From Thermoplasmata archaeon (GTDB lineage: Archaea > Thermoplasmatota > Thermoplasmata > Thermoplasmatales > Thermoplasmataceae): DNA of 40,813 nucleotides. Of this stretch, positions 39,270-40,813 are shown one piece after another. Each line of letters begins with the position of its first letter. Position 1 is the first letter of the stretch. The stretch spans positions 1 to 40,813 of the forward strand of contig JAKAAT010000010.1 in the NCBI GenBank assembly GCA_021802205.1. Direction: 5' to 3'. Position numbers and translations under genes: made by a program. A model generated the notes under the pieces. That model was not told where the DNA came from. It searched no databases and worked only from the letters and a program-made list of their open reading frames with translations.

Positions 39270-40640
39270 TTGATGATAATTCATAATACACTTGGAGGAG
39301 AAAATCAGGAATTTATACCTGAACACCCTGAAAGAATAAATATGTTTGTTTGCGGTCCTACTGTATATGATGATTCACACATAGGCCATGCAAGAACGAA
39401 CATATTCTTCGATGTTATTGCCAAATATCTAAGGGCAAGAGGTTATTCTGTTTTTTATCTACAGAATATTACAGATATAGATGATAAAATAATCAACAGG
39501 GCAAATGAAGAGGGAAAATCATATTCCGATGTTTCAGATTTTTATTTCAAAAGATATCTTTCAGTAATGAAAGCCCTGAAGATAGACAGTATTAATTATT
39601 ATGCCCGGGCAAGCCTTTATATAGATGAAATTCAGGATCAGATTAAAAGAATTATGAAAAAAGGATATGCATACGAAACCGCCGATGGTATATATTTCAG
39701 GGTAAAAAAATTCGTTGATTACGGAAAACTTTCAGGCCAGAACATGAATGAAATAAAGGCAAATGCCCGTGGGACCATCAATGAGAAGAAAGAAGCACCT
39801 GAAGATTTTGTTCTCTGGAAGAAGATGAAGCCCGGGGAACCGTACTGGGATTCTCCATGGGGTAAAGGCAGACCTGGATGGCATATAGAAGATACGGCTA
39901 TTACCGAGGCATATTTTGGAACAAAATACGATATCCATGGGGGTGGAAGCGACTTAATATTTCCACATCATGAGGCAGAAATTGCTCAGATGAGGTCAAT
40001 CAGTGGTGAGAAGTATCTAGCACGCTACTGGATCCATACAGGCATGGTAAACATAAACAGTGAAAAAATGTCAAAATCATTGAAAAATTTCATAAAAACA
40101 GCAGATGTACTTAAAAAATACAGACCGGAAGTACTCCGATTTGCCATGGTAAATTCTAATTACAATACCATAATAGATTATTCAGAACAGTTAATGGAGG
40201 ATTCAAAAAACGCAGTGGAAAAAATAAATATACTTTACAGGAAACTCAAGGATTTCAGGGGTGTTTCCGGTAAGTATACCATAAAAAGCGATGAGGTAAT
40301 AAACAATTTAAATAATATTATGGACAAAAACTTTGATACGAGAACTCTAATAAGAGAACTATTATCATTCGTTTCTGACACAAATAAGAATTTAGAAGAA
40401 TTATCACCCGAATCTGCTGTAGGGGCTGTAAAAGTTATAGAATATTGTGATTCTTTTCTTTCAATCATTTACAATTCAACAATGAATGCGGACTGGATCA
40501 TAGATCTTGCGGTAGAAATAAGAAACCAGGCTAGAAAAAACAAAAATTATGAGTTATCTGATTATATAAGGAAAGAACTGCAGAAACATAACATATACAT
40601 AGAAGATAATGGAAATAGCACAACGTGGTTAAACTCGTGA
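39270..40640 (+). CDS. cysS: Cysteinyl-tRNA synthetase
   Basis: 456 aa; MFVCGPTVYDDSHIGHART (HIGH motif), DIDDKIINRA, GWHIEDTA, DIHGGGSDLIFPHHEAEIAQ, EKMSKSLKNF (KMSKS). Confidence 0.97.
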   Translation: MMIIHNTLGGENQEFIPEHPERINMFVCGPTVYDDSHIGHARTNIFFDVIAKYLRARGYSVFYLQNITDIDDKIINRANEEGKSYSDVSDFYFKRYLSVMKALKIDSINYYARASLYIDEIQDQIKRIMKKGYAYETADGIYFRVKKFVDYGKLSGQNMNEIKANARGTINEKKEAPEDFVLWKKMKPGEPYWDSPWGKGRPGWHIEDTAITEAYFGTKYDIHGGGSDLIFPHHEAEIAQMRSISGEKYLARYWIHTGMVNINSEKMSKSLKNFIKTADVLKKYRPEVLRFAMVNSNYNTIIDYSEQLMEDSKNAVEKINILYRKLKDFRGVSGKYTIKSDEVINNLNNIMDKNFDTRTLIRELLSFVSDTNKNLEELSPESAVGAVKVIEYCDSFLSIIYNSTMNADWIIDLAVEIRNQARKNKNYELSDYIRKELQKHNIYIEDNGNSTTWLNS

Positions 40641-40813
40641 GATTGTGAGGAGGAATAGATTTCAATAATCAGTTTGTAATGTATTTTTATTAAATTCATA
40701 TTAGTATCAATCATCTAGTAAGTATAGGAATAATTGGCTTATTACACTACCATGGTGACTCTATGAAGAATTGTTAATATTATAATTCAAATCGGTGTAT
40801 AATAACCTAGATG

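Noticed and set aside
1-40813. CRISPR arrays, rRNA operons, intact insertion sequences
   Set aside because: No regularly spaced direct repeats, rRNA-like sequence or intact transposase ORF was seen; AT-rich low-complexity stretches do not form arrays.

Overview
This 40.8-kb, AT-rich archaeal window most resembles a Thermoplasmatales chromosome (Ferroplasma/Acidiplasma-like; inferred from the tricorn protease and overall gene style, not from a database search). Housekeeping and metabolic genes include a Na+/H+ antiporter, tRNA-Ala(GGC), an AMP-forming acyl-CoA synthetase, an APC permease, lysA, a peptide ABC transporter operon, tricorn protease and cysS. The more unusual parts are: (i) a family of three ~310-aa orphan paralogs (4381-5328, 9564-10514, 15478-16410, all minus strand) interspersed with a KaiC-like ATPase, a BcsA-type membrane GT2 and a convergent beta-helix protein; (ii) a very AT-rich glycan island (11301-14806) with overlapping start/stop junctions, an apparent one-base frameshift and repeated truncated GT4 N-termini; (iii) a decaying region (about 3250-4212) with a recognisable restriction-endonuclease-like pseudogene; (iv) a peptide transporter with a ~450-aa domain inserted in the DppC-like permease, fused ATPases and a 1848-aa repeat-bearing, membrane-anchored binding protein; (v) a 51-aa charged small ORF before tricorn that is missing from the ORF track. 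No CRISPR array, rRNA or intact insertion sequence was seen. All functional calls come from reading motifs by eye; no searches were run.
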